The position numbers and the translations under genes were made by a program. A DNA stretch of 64,000 nt from positions 992,001 to 1,056,000 of the forward strand of contig JACONQ010000014.1 of the NCBI GenBank assembly GCA_014281115.1, read 5' to 3'. A model generated the notes under the pieces. It was not told where the DNA came from. It saw nothing but the letters and a program-made list of their open reading frames with translations, and did no database searches. The DNA comes from Laburnicola sp. R22_1. Its lineage: Eukaryota; Ascomycota; Dothideomycetes; Pleosporales; Didymosphaeriaceae. Below, one piece after another: positions 34,904-45,272 of the stretch; positions within the stretch are counted from its first letter, which is position 1; each line of letters starts with the position of its first letter.

Positions 34904-36547
34904 TCAATTACCAGCCCTCAAAAGCTTAAGCCCACCAGGCACCCTGATCTGAAAAAACCCTTCAGGTTCATATCGTGCCGCCACCTCCTTCATGAACGCC
35001 AGATTATCCGCCCCATAACTTGCCAGTGGATCCTGCGCAGCATGCGCGCAGTTCATGAACTTGACGTCCGCCAGGACACTTTCCTTAGCTGCAAAATCTT
35101 GCACTTTGGCTGCCATAGCCAATAGCTCGGCTTCTGCGATGGAGAATGCAGCATTGTCGCCTGGCACACCGATACCCCCCCGTCCACACGATGGCATTGG
35201 ATCCAATGTGTTCTAGGCCCATCACATTGCCGCCTTTTCGCTGTCCGTTCTGGCCGTATATGGTTGGCACAGGTTGAAAAATCATCGTGGACAAGAATTT
35301 GTCGGCACCGAGGAGGGAAGTGAGCGTTGAGACAAGATTTTCGTAACGAGCGGCGGCGTGGCGGAGTACGGTAGGAGAGGAGAGGAATGTCAATGTTGAA
35401 CTAGCGCTCCTGATAGTGTATGGTCAGCACTATCCTTCTCGTATACCCGGATTCATTGATAGCAAAAGTGACGGCTGGGGACTTGCGGCTTACCTGAATC
35501 CACCCTGTGCCTGCTGAGCATTCGCTGCGTCAGCAAGAGAGATGATATCCCACGACGACGTCAAAGCAGGAATTTTGTCGACCCTATCGAAGGGGTAGTA
35601 TTGAGATTACCCTGCGAATTAGCTTTGAAACTGATGATCACCGAACCCACCCCACTCTCTGCAGTATGGGCGTAGAGCGTAATTAGATGATCGTGCTTCC
35701 GCTCGTCAAGTCGATCCGTAAACTCGATCACATTTTCCACGACTTCATCGGAGTAATTCGACGGGAAAATCCTCTGTCCGTACGCCAGGTCAACAGCCGG
35801 CATAGCCTCAAGATCGAATCGCGCAACGATGCCGAAGTTTGGACCACCGCCTTTCAACACCTTGAAAAGATCCGCGTTCTCGGTAGCGTTGGCCTGCACA
35901 ACCGAACCGTTGCTGAGTACGACTTCGTAGTTGACTACGGTGTCGCATCCGAAGCCGTTGACACCAGTATAGTAAGACATTCCACTGCCGAGAAGGAATC
36001 CACTTACACCGACATCACCATCTCGGCCACCGGTCACCGTTACATTGTACGTGTCGTGCAGATTCGCGAAAACGTCTCTCCAATGAGCCCTGGGTCCGAC
36101 GCTCGCGATGTTCCGAGCAGCATCATAGGACGAGCCGTTCATGTGGCCGAGATCGATGGTGACGCCGTTGATGATACCGCTGGAACCTTCGTTGCCGTGT
36201 CCGCCACTACGAATTGCAATGTGCCAATCACCGGCACCTTCACCACTGTTGGATAGAGCGCTAGTAGCGGTAGAGAGCTCCTGGGTTGTTTGCGGTTGGA
36301 AGAGGCACCAGGCGTGGTATCGTGTGTTGAGTGCCCAGTACGATTGGATACGGGGCTCATACTTGTCTGATGAGGCAGTAAGGATGCGGCTACTGAGCCC
36401 AGCGGAGATGAGAGCATCGCACTAGATCAGAAAGTTGCTGATGTGAAGACGGAATGTTGTGCGTAGACTTACAGGAGGAAAGCCAGTACTGTACTCTGAC
36501 GAGTTCTGCGCAACGGAGGAGGGTAAGAAGGGGAATTAAATGTCCAT
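34904..36547 (-). pseudogene. FAD-linked oxidoreductase (BBE/PCMH type), decayed
   Basis: Read on the minus strand: CDALISAGLSSRI, the FAD-binding PCMH domain with I-R-S-G-G-H-G-N-E-G (flavinylation His), VTIDLGHM, GFLLGSGMSYYTG, GCDTVVNYEVVLSNG and LFKVLKGGGPNFGIV, then a substrate domain and the BBE tail DPLASYGADN, YEPEGFFQIRVPGG. Two introns fit (about 36425-36468 and 35410-35493). Lesions: the only upstream ATG (36547) is followed by an in-frame TAA after three codons; the frame changes near 35608; and a run of seven G at 35175-35181, one too many, shifts the frame before GGIGVPGDNAA. Related enzymes are secreted flavo-oxidases of secondary metabolites or sugars; the substrate cannot be deduced. 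Confidence 0.75.
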
Positions 36548-37919
36548 ATCTAATGTAGTGTCCGAACATTGTATAAACACACTAACTGAGTAGCGAGGGT
36601 TAAAAATAAAGAGTTGCAAAGACAAATTATTACACACCCGTATCCCCCATGAAGTAGCTTCCGCGGGTCTCTTATACCTTGGTCCAAATTTGCGCACCGT
36701 CGCCGATTTAGGGGCCGCTTACAACCACCACAGCATAGTCGTGAAACTCCTTCATATGCTCTAGCATATCGAAGGACGAGCATTGATAGCATACTACCCT
36801 TTCCGACTACCTTGAATACGCGTATTGCGTAGAGTCGAGCCTTTGCGCCATGGTTTTGGCGGAAATAACAACTTACGGCTGAGCTTTGATCATCACAAAC
36901 TATGTAGGAGTCGAGGGCGAAGGACGCGAATACCGCGTGTTGTGTAAGCTGACAGGGCAGCACGCTATGCCACCTGCATATTTGTACTTCTTTGGCGCAG
37001 CGGCATCCAATGCGAGGCGCTCTGTAGGCTTTTCACGGTGGTGAACGGGGCGCGATGGGTTTTTAGTCGACCGGTGATGAGACGAGATGAGGTGGAGTGA
37101 AGCGGTCGTGGTGATTCACGAATTTCAAAACTAGACTAAGCCTAATGCGATCCAGTGCAACGAGCTAACCGCTTCTGGATGCATCGTAATGGCGTCCATC
37201 CCATCCCCAGTGCCTATCCTCATCGCGCTTTATCTTAGACTCTAGAGCAACGCTTTTTAATGCCGATGTTGCATCTCTGCCTGTCCAGATCTTAACCCCA
37301 AATATCCCAACAGTTCCTTTTCATCTGCTTCCGGACCGTCGTGGGCATAATCCCGGACGAATTTTTCGACATGGAACCAAGCCGTCAGGCGACACCCTAT
37401 TTCGAGCGCGTGGCATCGACTCTTCAACTAGTTGCTTCGGTACAATATTCAAACGTATTGCTCTCTTCGATGAGACCTCGTTTCAGTCTCAAGAACCTGA
37501 CACGCGTTAGCCACACAGCAACATCCACCGAAGACCGAACACACCTTCCTTCTATATCCTTTTTAAGTGATGTCCATCTTGTTAATACCCCCTCATCCCC
37601 CTCAAACACTGCGCACACTCTTTCCACTTATGTCCGAACTCGTCCGTCGATGCCTAACACCGCCCTCTCCCCTCGCAGGCATCGCTCGTCCGCCGATGTC
37701 TCGCAGCCAGCGTCTGCGGAGAGATATCCCCGGACATCCAATGGAAGAGCGAATAAGCGATCTCGAAAGACAATGCTGATGACATATTGACTGGTTCCTC
37801 GAAAATGTTCGAAATTGGTATTTTCGATTGCTGAACGTTGATCCGGAAGGCTGTTGAAGATTTGTGAGCGAGAAAGGTGGATATATATTGGTGGTTGGGT
37901 GTCGGGAACCCGCGGCTCG
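36548..37919. other. Intergenic
   Basis: About 1.4 kb. ORFs of 137 aa (36550-36963, minus) and 149 aa (37341-37790, plus) overlap other-strand ORFs and show no domain, signal peptide or splice structure. I see no repeat. It ends at the hAT target duplication. Confidence 0.4.
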
Positions 37920-39063
37920 GTCAGCGACAGAGTTGGCAACAATCAAGTCAATCAAGTCGGGGTGAATTGATTGATTGATTGACGGATCTGGTGGCTTTTG
38001 CTTGACTTGGTTGACTTAATAGCAAAAATAAGGCTCGACTTGTTGACTTGTTTGACTTGATTGATAACTGTACGTATAATTTAGGCGTAGTAAATTAACT
38101 ACTGTATATCTTGTATATCGTCTCCAGCTCTTCAGGAGAGATAGCTTCGTTACGTGGACTTTTTGCTACCATCGTAGGCTTTAAGCCAAGGCGCTTCCAG
38201 CTACGTAGGCTTTATAGAGCGGAGAGGAGATCTGCCTTCATACGAAGACGCCTCGTCTCCAGCAAATCGCCTAGCTCCAAGAAGGTCCTCTCACAGTTGG
38301 TGGCCGCCGCAGGGATGCTGAGGATTGTGAGGGCGAAGCGCGATAAGACGGGGTACTCGTCAGCCTTCCCCAGCCAGTATAGAATCGGGTCGCGCGCAAA
38401 CAGGGACTCCTCTGGCACAGGTGACTCGATTATCCAGCGCTCAAACTCATCGCGACGATAGACTGGACAGGCGTCGTCACCTTGTAGGGTAGCTCTCATA
38501 AAATCAGACTGACTGCTAGCTGGCCCAGTACGTGCCTTCTTCGCCGGAGGCTCTAGAGTACTAATAGGAGAGGCGGCCTCTTTAAACTCTGCCCACAAGC
38601 GTTGAAAGCCAACGTGGCAATTATCTAGCCAGCCTTTGTATGTGTGAGGTCCTGCATAAGCCTCCTCACTGTAATCAAGAGGCACAGCCCACACTTTATC
38701 CATGTAACTTTTCGTGCGTGGGTGGAGACGGCAGGCAGCGTAGTATGCCGGGGTATCCTTTAGCTTGCGCATATACTCAAGGATCTTTATATAAGCCATA
38801 TTATAGGTGGCTTGTATATGATCCTATAAGTCGACGTTGTTGTATTAAAACAGCATCTTGTTGAGGGTGGTGGCAAGCCAATTAAGCGTAGGGAGCACCT
38901 CCTAGATGGCTCCTAACGTGCTAGCTACGCCCCTGCCCTCTATACAGGTGGTGGCCTCTTTAAAGGGCTGTAGGATTTTTCAGTACTCTGCAATTGTCGC
39001 CCAATCCTTAGCAGAGAGGCCGTCTTCTTCAATAAACCAACGCTTCTTAAGATCAGGCAGTTA

Positions 39064-40387
39064 CAGTGCCAAGCCAAAAGTCTGTTCCCCCAACACGCTA
39101 ACGCGCGTACACCAACACCAACACCCTATTTTCAACACTACATTACTCCACCAATATGAGCTCTTTTGGTGTAGAAATTTCAGGAAATCGTCGCCGCAAT
39201 GCCGAATTATCTGTCCAGCAACGGGATTTAATTATCGCGAAGTGTGAGGCGGGCGCGTCATCGCGGGAGTTGGCTAAGGAGTTTAACTGTACACGTCGCT
39301 GCATCAACAAAACACTTCAGAGATATGGAGAACAACACCACAATCAATCGCGGCCTCGATCAGGGCGTCCCCAGGCGCTTAATACACATGACAAGCGTGT
39401 ACTCTATCGAGAGGCACGAAAAAACCCGAGGATCGAATACCCAGCCCTCCTCCGCGAGGCCTCCCTCCACCGCATCTCTCGAACGACTGCATATCGCGCA
39501 TTAAAGGCAGAGAGCCTGACCAACTTCCGGGCAGCGCGGAAGCCCAAGATCACTCGCGCGGTGGCCCAGGAGAGGCGTCAATTCGAACGGGAATATCGCA
39601 ATTGGGATTGGCGCGGACAGCCCTTCCGGTTCTCAGATAAGTGCTCTATTCAAAGACGCTCCGGCGGCACATCTACATAGGTTTTTCGCCTCCCACACGA
39701 GAAATGGAGACATAAGATGATCGAGGAGACAGTTATATCAAGATCTCGCGCGGCAATGGTGTGGGCGAGTATCTAGCTTGATCGGAGAGGGCGGGTTCGG
39801 CGGAGTCCCTTAGTGATCATGCCCAGGGACCCAGCAGCTCGTCGCAAAGGATACAGCGCATGGAGTTATATTGAAGCTCTACGCGAAGGACTCCTCTGTA
39901 ATTATCACGCAGGAGATATCTATATGCACAACAACGCGCCCATCCACAGGGCGCGACAGTCGCTCGATTTTTTGGCGGAACACGGCATACAACCGATCGA
40001 GTGGCCGCGTTATTCCCCCAACATCAACCCCATCGAACATCTCTGGTGGTCCCTCAAGAGAGAACTCCATAAGCGTTACCCCAATATGGGCGACCTTGGC
40101 GACGGCGACGAGGACTTTGAGACCTTCTGCGCGGCGTTGAAAGATTGCTGGCGTAGGATCCCTAATTCGCTGATTCGCAAGCTTATACTTAGTATGCCGC
40201 GCCGCCTACTTGCTCTCCGGCGTGCGCGCGGGTATCAAACAAAATATTGATCAAATAATTATCTCTCTATCAATTATCAACTCTCCGGGAGCGATATTGG
40301 GGGTGCCGGAGCGCTCTGCGCGACGGGGTGGTGATGATGGCGGACCTCGCTTACCCCTGCGGGGAACAGACTTTTGGCTTAGTACTG
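39064..40387 (+). mobile_element. Tc1/mariner transposon nested in the hAT
   Basis: 1324 bp with inverted repeats of about 27 bp (left CAGTGCCAAGCCAAAAGTCT, right copy CAGTACTAAGCCAAAAGTCT, both continuing GTTCCCC). TA precedes the left end; the right flank is TT, so the duplication is imperfect or mutated. Carries one transposase gene. Confidence 0.85.
39156..40250 (+). pseudogene. Tc1/mariner DD34E transposase, mutated
   Basis: Starts MSSFGVEISGNRRR, then helix-turn-helix (RELAKEFNCTRRCINKTLQRYG), the GRPQAL hinge, and the core RFSDKCSIQ (Lys where Glu is usual), HNNAPIHRA (Asn in place of the catalytic Asp) and WPRYSPNINPIEHLWWSLK with the catalytic Glu. Spacing between second and third positions is 34 residues (DD34E). 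A TAG at 39678 plus a shifted frame separates the two halves (39156-39680 and 39813-40250). D-to-N and E-to-K changes fit G-to-A RIP. Inactive. Confidence 0.85.
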
Positions 40388-42182
40388 TTGGAGCGTTAAC
40401 AGGTGCCCTGGCGACGATATTCAACAAGCTTGTGATTAATATAGTTGTTAAGAGGCATGCGGAGCTTGAGCGCGCGCGCAAAACAGTCGTAATAGGAGTT
40501 CCACCTTGTCTTTACTAGCTTAACGATCTCTAGCGTTTTAACTTTGCAATCTGCCTCTAATTAAGTGTTGCTAATTATCTAGCACTGCTTAAGAAGCTGT
40601 CAAGCCTGCGGAGTACAAATAGAGGCGATGACGTCGATTAAGACGCCCAGAGGGCCAACCTTACGCCACTTGTTGAGAAACGCCTCCTCCTTATCAAGAT
40701 GCTCCTCTGCGTTCTTAAACGCCTCACGATCTTTGCCAAATATAATTTGCTAGGTGGTGAGGTTAATTATATGGCAGGCGCAGCGTAGCCGTTAATAGCG
40801 GGCGTTAAAGTTATATTTGATGGCCAGGGCGTCGATTGCGGAGTTGTTGTTGGTGGCGTTATTAAGGACGAAGTAACCCAAGTTGCAGGCGGAGATCTTG
40901 AAGCTCTTGAGCGTGGCATTAATGACGGCGGCAATATTGACGCCTGTATGCTGGCCCATTAACAAGGGCAGGCCTAATACGTAATCGCGAGGCTTGCCGT
41001 TGCGATCGAGGTGGTGGACGCAGATACCTGTCAACGCCTGCTTGCCGCCTGTTGACGTCCAATTGTCGAAGGAGATGTATATAGCTGATCGCGCGTCGCG
41101 TAGGTAATCGACAACAGCGGGTACGTACGACTCGTACTCCGCGATTATATGAGCTCGTAGGGTGTTGTGGGATCTCCATAGCTCTGCCTCAGCCAGCGGG
41201 TTAGCCTGCCGTAACATAGCTCGAAAAGCGGCGCCCTCAATTACAGAGAGCGCCTGATTATCGGCCACCACCTAATTGAGCACTAATTGTAGGAAACTTG
41301 TGCGCGAGAAGCTCTCTGCGATAAGGTTGGCGACGCCCTGCGGTACGCCAAGGCCTTTGTGATGTATGTGGGCGAGCAGAGAGGATTGCTAGGAGGGAGT
41401 TGTGACGCGGGAGGTGGCTTTTGGGCTGTTCTTCTTAATGCCGTGGCCAGCTTTACGCTCACCAAGATGGCGCCTGATTGACGTAGTTAATTGATTAGCG
41501 TAATAAAATCTGGCAGGGTGCTTATAACAGTGGCAATAGCGGCAGAGCCAGTACAGGCGTTGTTGCTTGCGGTGCCAGAGGCGATATCTATGCCGCCAAA
41601 CCCAGCTCTTTCGACTGCGCTTTGCACCATAAGCTGGCTTATAATAATCTGGCAGGCGTACCCATTTAATGCCCTCGTAATCGTCATCGTCGTCCTCTAT
41701 ATTGGTGGCGGATGGGGTGCCCACAGAGCTTTCGGCGTCAAGCTCTGACGGCGCGTTGGTGGCTACATCAGTGGCACCATCTTCAGGAGGGGTTTGTGAC
41801 GCCGTGCTTTCAAGCCGCTGGCTAAAAACTTAAGAGAGGTTACTATTCATGCCTTCTAGGCGATCAGGCGACGCTATATTAATAGAGGAGGGCGTTGGTA
41901 GAGCGAGAGAGGTGGTGGGTAAGTAGGTAAGTTAGATGGGTGGTGGGAGATGAGGAAACTCAGAAATACGGCGCTAAGCCTAGATAGGCAACTATCTCAG
42001 GTAAAGTCCGTTAACTCCGAGTTGCCTTATACTCTAAGGATCCAGTATTCTACGATAAACCCCTAAGATCCTAGGGATTCAAGTCTATTAATTAAGTTAA
42101 TCAAGTCGGCAGGATTTGCTTGATTGACTTGCTAAATTTCGCCTCCCTGATTGACTTGATTGTTGCCAACTCTGGTCAGCGA

Positions 42183-42499
42183 AAGCGACGAAGCCGGTAG
42201 GTGGTACGAGGAATGAGTGCTTACGCGATCTTCGCACCGTCGGTCTTTGGCTAGCATACAGGCTCCTTGTTGCGCAGTCTGCACTATAACTCCGTTTATG
42301 GTGAAATGTATGCATGCGGGGAGTCGTGCGGAGCAGATTGAATTCTTAGCAGAAGACGCGACTGTCCCTGATAGTGTGCGCACTCATATCAGAGGTCTCA
42401 CTCTCTCCCATATTGTTTGCAAGAACGAGAATTGTGGCGGGTGAAGTACAAATTTCATAAAGGAAGGCCTGAGATAATGTACATTTCTTGCATCGGTAT
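42183..42499. other. Intergenic
   Basis: About 320 bp between the hAT element and the hydrolase gene; no coding signal recognised. Confidence 0.4.
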
Positions 42500-43435
42500 C
42501 TATCGCCGCCTAACAAACAGCCTAATAGCGTAATAGCCAGCGACACTCCAACCAAGCACACGACCGATAAATAGCGGAATGCCAAAGCGAAACCATGTCC
42601 CCGGAGCCACGAGTTTTATCGTCGGAGCTTCGAACTTTATCACCCTCTCTCGCCTTTCCTGAACCTGCGCTCCACTCGTCGCTTCCACGGCCTGGAAGAT
42701 AATCGCAACCACTTCATCCGGCATGTTCAGAAACGGGGAATGACTCGCCGCCACATCCGTATGATGTACCACGCCACCCAACCCCCTCGCCGCACCCACT
42801 TGCATTCTCTGAACCACGATCGGCAACCCGTGGTCCTCAACAGTCCCAATATACCATGTCGGCACGTCTTTCCAACCCGCATACGCATGCTCCCCACCCT
42901 CAAAGAGCGATTTCAAACTATGCGTCTTGAGCTGGGTGACCCAGTACTCCCACTCCTCTTGCGGCAAATCATGGTAGAAGAGTTCGCGGGGGTCGACAGT
43001 CAGCTCAGCGTAGCCCGTTTCTTTGTTCGCGCGCCAGAAGGGCGGTGGCATGTTTAAGAAAGGAGCCATGAAAGAGAGACCGGTCATGGTGAATCCTGAT
43101 GCTATCAGCATCAGAGCTGTCACGTAGCCATGTTCTGAAGCTGAAGAACCGCGAGGGCGCGTCAGGCCTTTGATGGCGCTGTTGCCGACCATGCCGCCGT
43201 ACGAGTGCGCGATGACTATAACATCGCGACCTGCGGTTGTCTCGGTGGTAATCGCGTTGCGAGTTGTGTCGATGTCGTCTTTCAATGTAGCTATTGGGTT
43301 GTCGGATGTTGATGGTAGGGCGATGGAGATACATTTGAGGCTGTATTCGTCTTGGAGAGTTTTAATGACTTTATCGTAGCATTGAGGCTTGTGCCATGCG
43401 CCGGGCACGAATACCAGTGCTGGTTTCTCAGACAT
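42500..43435 (-). CDS. Alpha/beta hydrolase
   Basis: Single-exon gene of 311 aa starting MSEKPALVFVPGAWH, uninterrupted. The nucleophile elbow is I-A-H-S78-Y-G-G, an acidic residue lies in GTVEDHGLP (about 200-201), and the catalytic His is in AASHSPFLNMPDEV (H232). This is the arrangement of the AB_hydrolase_6 group of fungal esterase-like proteins. The C-terminal 40 residues are hydrophobic (FGIPLFIGRVLGW, AGYYAIRLF) and end in RRR, suggesting a tail anchor to a membrane, unusual for this family. A longer in-frame extension up to 43570 exists but lacks family similarity, so I use the ATG at 43435. Confidence 0.87.
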   Translation of the reverse strand: MSEKPALVFVPGAWHKPQCYDKVIKTLQDEYSLKCISIALPSTSDNPIATLKDDIDTTRNAITTETTAGRDVIVIAHSYGGMVGNSAIKGLTRPRGSSASEHGYVTALMLIASGFTMTGLSFMAPFLNMPPPFWRANKETGYAELTVDPRELFYHDLPQEEWEYWVTQLKTHSLKSLFEGGEHAYAGWKDVPTWYIGTVEDHGLPIVVQRMQVGAARGLGGVVHHTDVAASHSPFLNMPDEVVAIIFQAVEATSGAQVQERRERVIKFEAPTIKLVAPGTWFRFGIPLFIGRVLGWSVAGYYAIRLFVRRR

Positions 43436-43741
43436 GGTGGCTTGTGGTGGTGGTTGTTGAGATCTCGTGCTAGGAATACTTGGGTAATAGGTTGAATGTT
43501 CCCGAGTGTTCCCGACCCCAATGTTCCGATGCGGGACACTTAATCGTCGTGTTGCCGCGAGCAGCTTCAAAAATCAGCTGAGAGTAGAGGAACCCACGAG
43601 AAGCCAATACGGTGATAAGCTAACCACAGGAGTGAGGAAAGACGAGCGCGCAGCAGCTGTGTGCAATAAGGAATCATGCGACCAATGATTAACCATTGAT
43701 CAACCAAAGGATCATGACCTCTTAGCTGAAGGTTGCGAGAA

Positions 43742-45105
43742 TTAGCAGGTACCTTCGAGGTTGGTCGTGACAAGCAAACGATACCAAATGTAATGCTTTT
43801 TGACCAGGATGAGGATAGTCAGGCCGACACGCCCCGTGCTCGCCCGGTGCTTGGACAGGACCCTGAAGAACATCAGGAGGTCCAGTTCCCAACTGATTAT
43901 GGGATCGAGATAGGCGCGTACAAGGCCCAACATGTACCCAGCATCCCCAACTTGCCACATGGCCCGTCCAAAAGCAAGCAAATACAGCATAGTATCCCAG
44001 CACTACCAGAGCCTCCATTTTCTTTTCTGCCAGCACTACAGTGAACTCCCGCGGCACCAACACACACCACAAGAAGAGCATCTGATGCCGGTTTCCAGGC
44101 TCTTCGTCCACTGCAAGCACGGCATCGAAACCTACTTGCAAGTAATTGACTGCCACTCTACACGCTTCTTTTTCCCGTTCCTCTACAGTTGAGGATTCGT
44201 CTATTAGCTCTCTAACGCGTTGCAAGCGTGTTCCGACAGGCGTGCGCGATGTAAGTGATGCGCTCAATGAGAGTAAAGTGTCTAGTTCCGTCGCCCCCCA
44301 CAACGGCCGCGCCTCTTTGAAGATGGTGAACATAGCACTCAGCGTACCCAAACACTGTACAAAGTGAATTAAGAACGTGTCTAGGTCCCCTTCGTCACGC
44401 CTATATAGCGTGTCAGCGAAGATATGGTGCCCTAGTACTGTGGCGAAGAGTATGATAGGAACGCAAGTTTCTTGCGTGATACGCGCGTAGGAGGAATTGA
44501 AGAGAGACACTGCGCGCGTTTGCAGCGTGATGGCCTGGTACATGAGCGATTCGGCTCGGGTAGGATAGAGGGTGGCGAGATGCCTGGCGGACAAGGCGAG
44601 AACTTGGTAGAGGAGGTACGGGTGCTCGATACTGGTTCTTAGGGTACGATACGGACTAAAGACGGAGTCATTGGCGTCTCTATCTCCGCCCAGGCTGAAC
44701 ACGTCTTTCGAGGACCTCAGGGAGATAATATGTGTGAGGAACTCCATGTGCTCCATGTTCACAACATTGTCAAGAATAGGTACCCGTGGAATGCCGATTT
44801 GGGAATGGATGTGCAAAGTAGGGGATGAGCGGCCGTGGTAGCACCAGACGCCACCGTCCCTGAGACGGGACTGGCTTCGCTGTGGGACAGCATGTCGTTT
44901 AGGGCCCGGCCAGGAGAGGGCCCTCCCTTGGAGGGGCTTTTGGTTGGAGCTCGGGTTGGAAAGCTGCATACTTGACCGGATACAGCACAGAGATTGCAGG
45001 CAGGACGTTGTTCATCGCACTTAATATTGAGAAAGCATCAGTGAGCCAGGATCCACCGCGTCAATGATGAATTTATTACCTTGACATGTCTCCGCTTGCT
45101 GCTCG
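43742..45105 (-). pseudogene. Zn2Cys6 transcription factor gene, decayed
   Basis: The zinc cluster is split by an intron (about 45008-45073): K-R-R-H-V-K then C-D-E-Q-R-P-A-C-N-L-C-A-V-S-G-Q-V-C. The position of the second Cys reads Ser (C-S-S-S-K), and an in-frame TAA with no usable ATG lies upstream. The regulatory domain (44969-43990) has SIEHPYLLYQVLALSARHLA, LFATVLGHH and LFLWCVLVPREF. Near 43981 one extra T in tatttgct shifts the frame; the conserved end (LLAFGRAMWQVGDAGYMLG to the stop at 43742) is in another frame. Three independent defects make loss of function likely. Confidence 0.7.
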
Positions 45106-45272
45106 AACAGTATAATTAACCATCAAGCTGTGTGCCAAAGAGAGTCGCATAGCCCCTCGGACATGAGATTGGTCCACTCACCACTGCAAGGAACCCCCGC
45201 GCGACTTCTTGTGGCTGCGCCTTATCATGCCTGGAATGTACCAGATACCAACTTGTCGGACTGAAAATGATA

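Larger units (their letters stand above)
38212..41850 (-). pseudogene. hAT transposase, broken
   Basis: From about 41850 downward: an acidic N-terminus, then a BED-type zinc finger region (WLCRYCHCYKHPARFYYANQ...HLGERKAGHG), then 41271-40792 with the catalytic S-F-D-N-W-T-S region and G-Y-F-V-L-N-N-A-T-N-N (Asn where the second catalytic Asp is expected). The hAT dimerisation domain is at 38799-38212, with DPILYWLGKADEYPVLSRFA and AAATNCERTFLELGD. Several in-frame TAG/TAA codons interrupt it, and a mariner element sits between core and dimerisation domain. Inactive. Confidence 0.85.
37928..42174 (-). mobile_element. hAT transposon, inactive, with nested Tc1/mariner
   Basis: 4247 bp (about 2.9 kb without the nested element) flanked by the 8-bp duplication GTCAGCGA at 37920-37927 and 42175-42182, diagnostic of hAT. 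Terminal inverted repeats start CAGAGTTGGCAACAATCAAG and agree for about 27 bp. Both subterminal regions are dense in TTGACTTG/TTGATTGA motifs (37945-38065, 42085-42165), probable transposase-binding sites. The minus-strand transposase is broken by stops and by the nested element at 39064-40387. Confidence 0.9.

Noticed and set aside
36550..36963. 137-aa minus-strand ORF
   Set aside because: No recognisable domain, high Cys/Leu/Arg from chance composition, no supporting introns or conserved start.
37341..37790. 149-aa plus-strand ORF
   Set aside because: Overlapped by equally long ORFs on the minus strand; Ser/Pro/Arg-rich chance composition.
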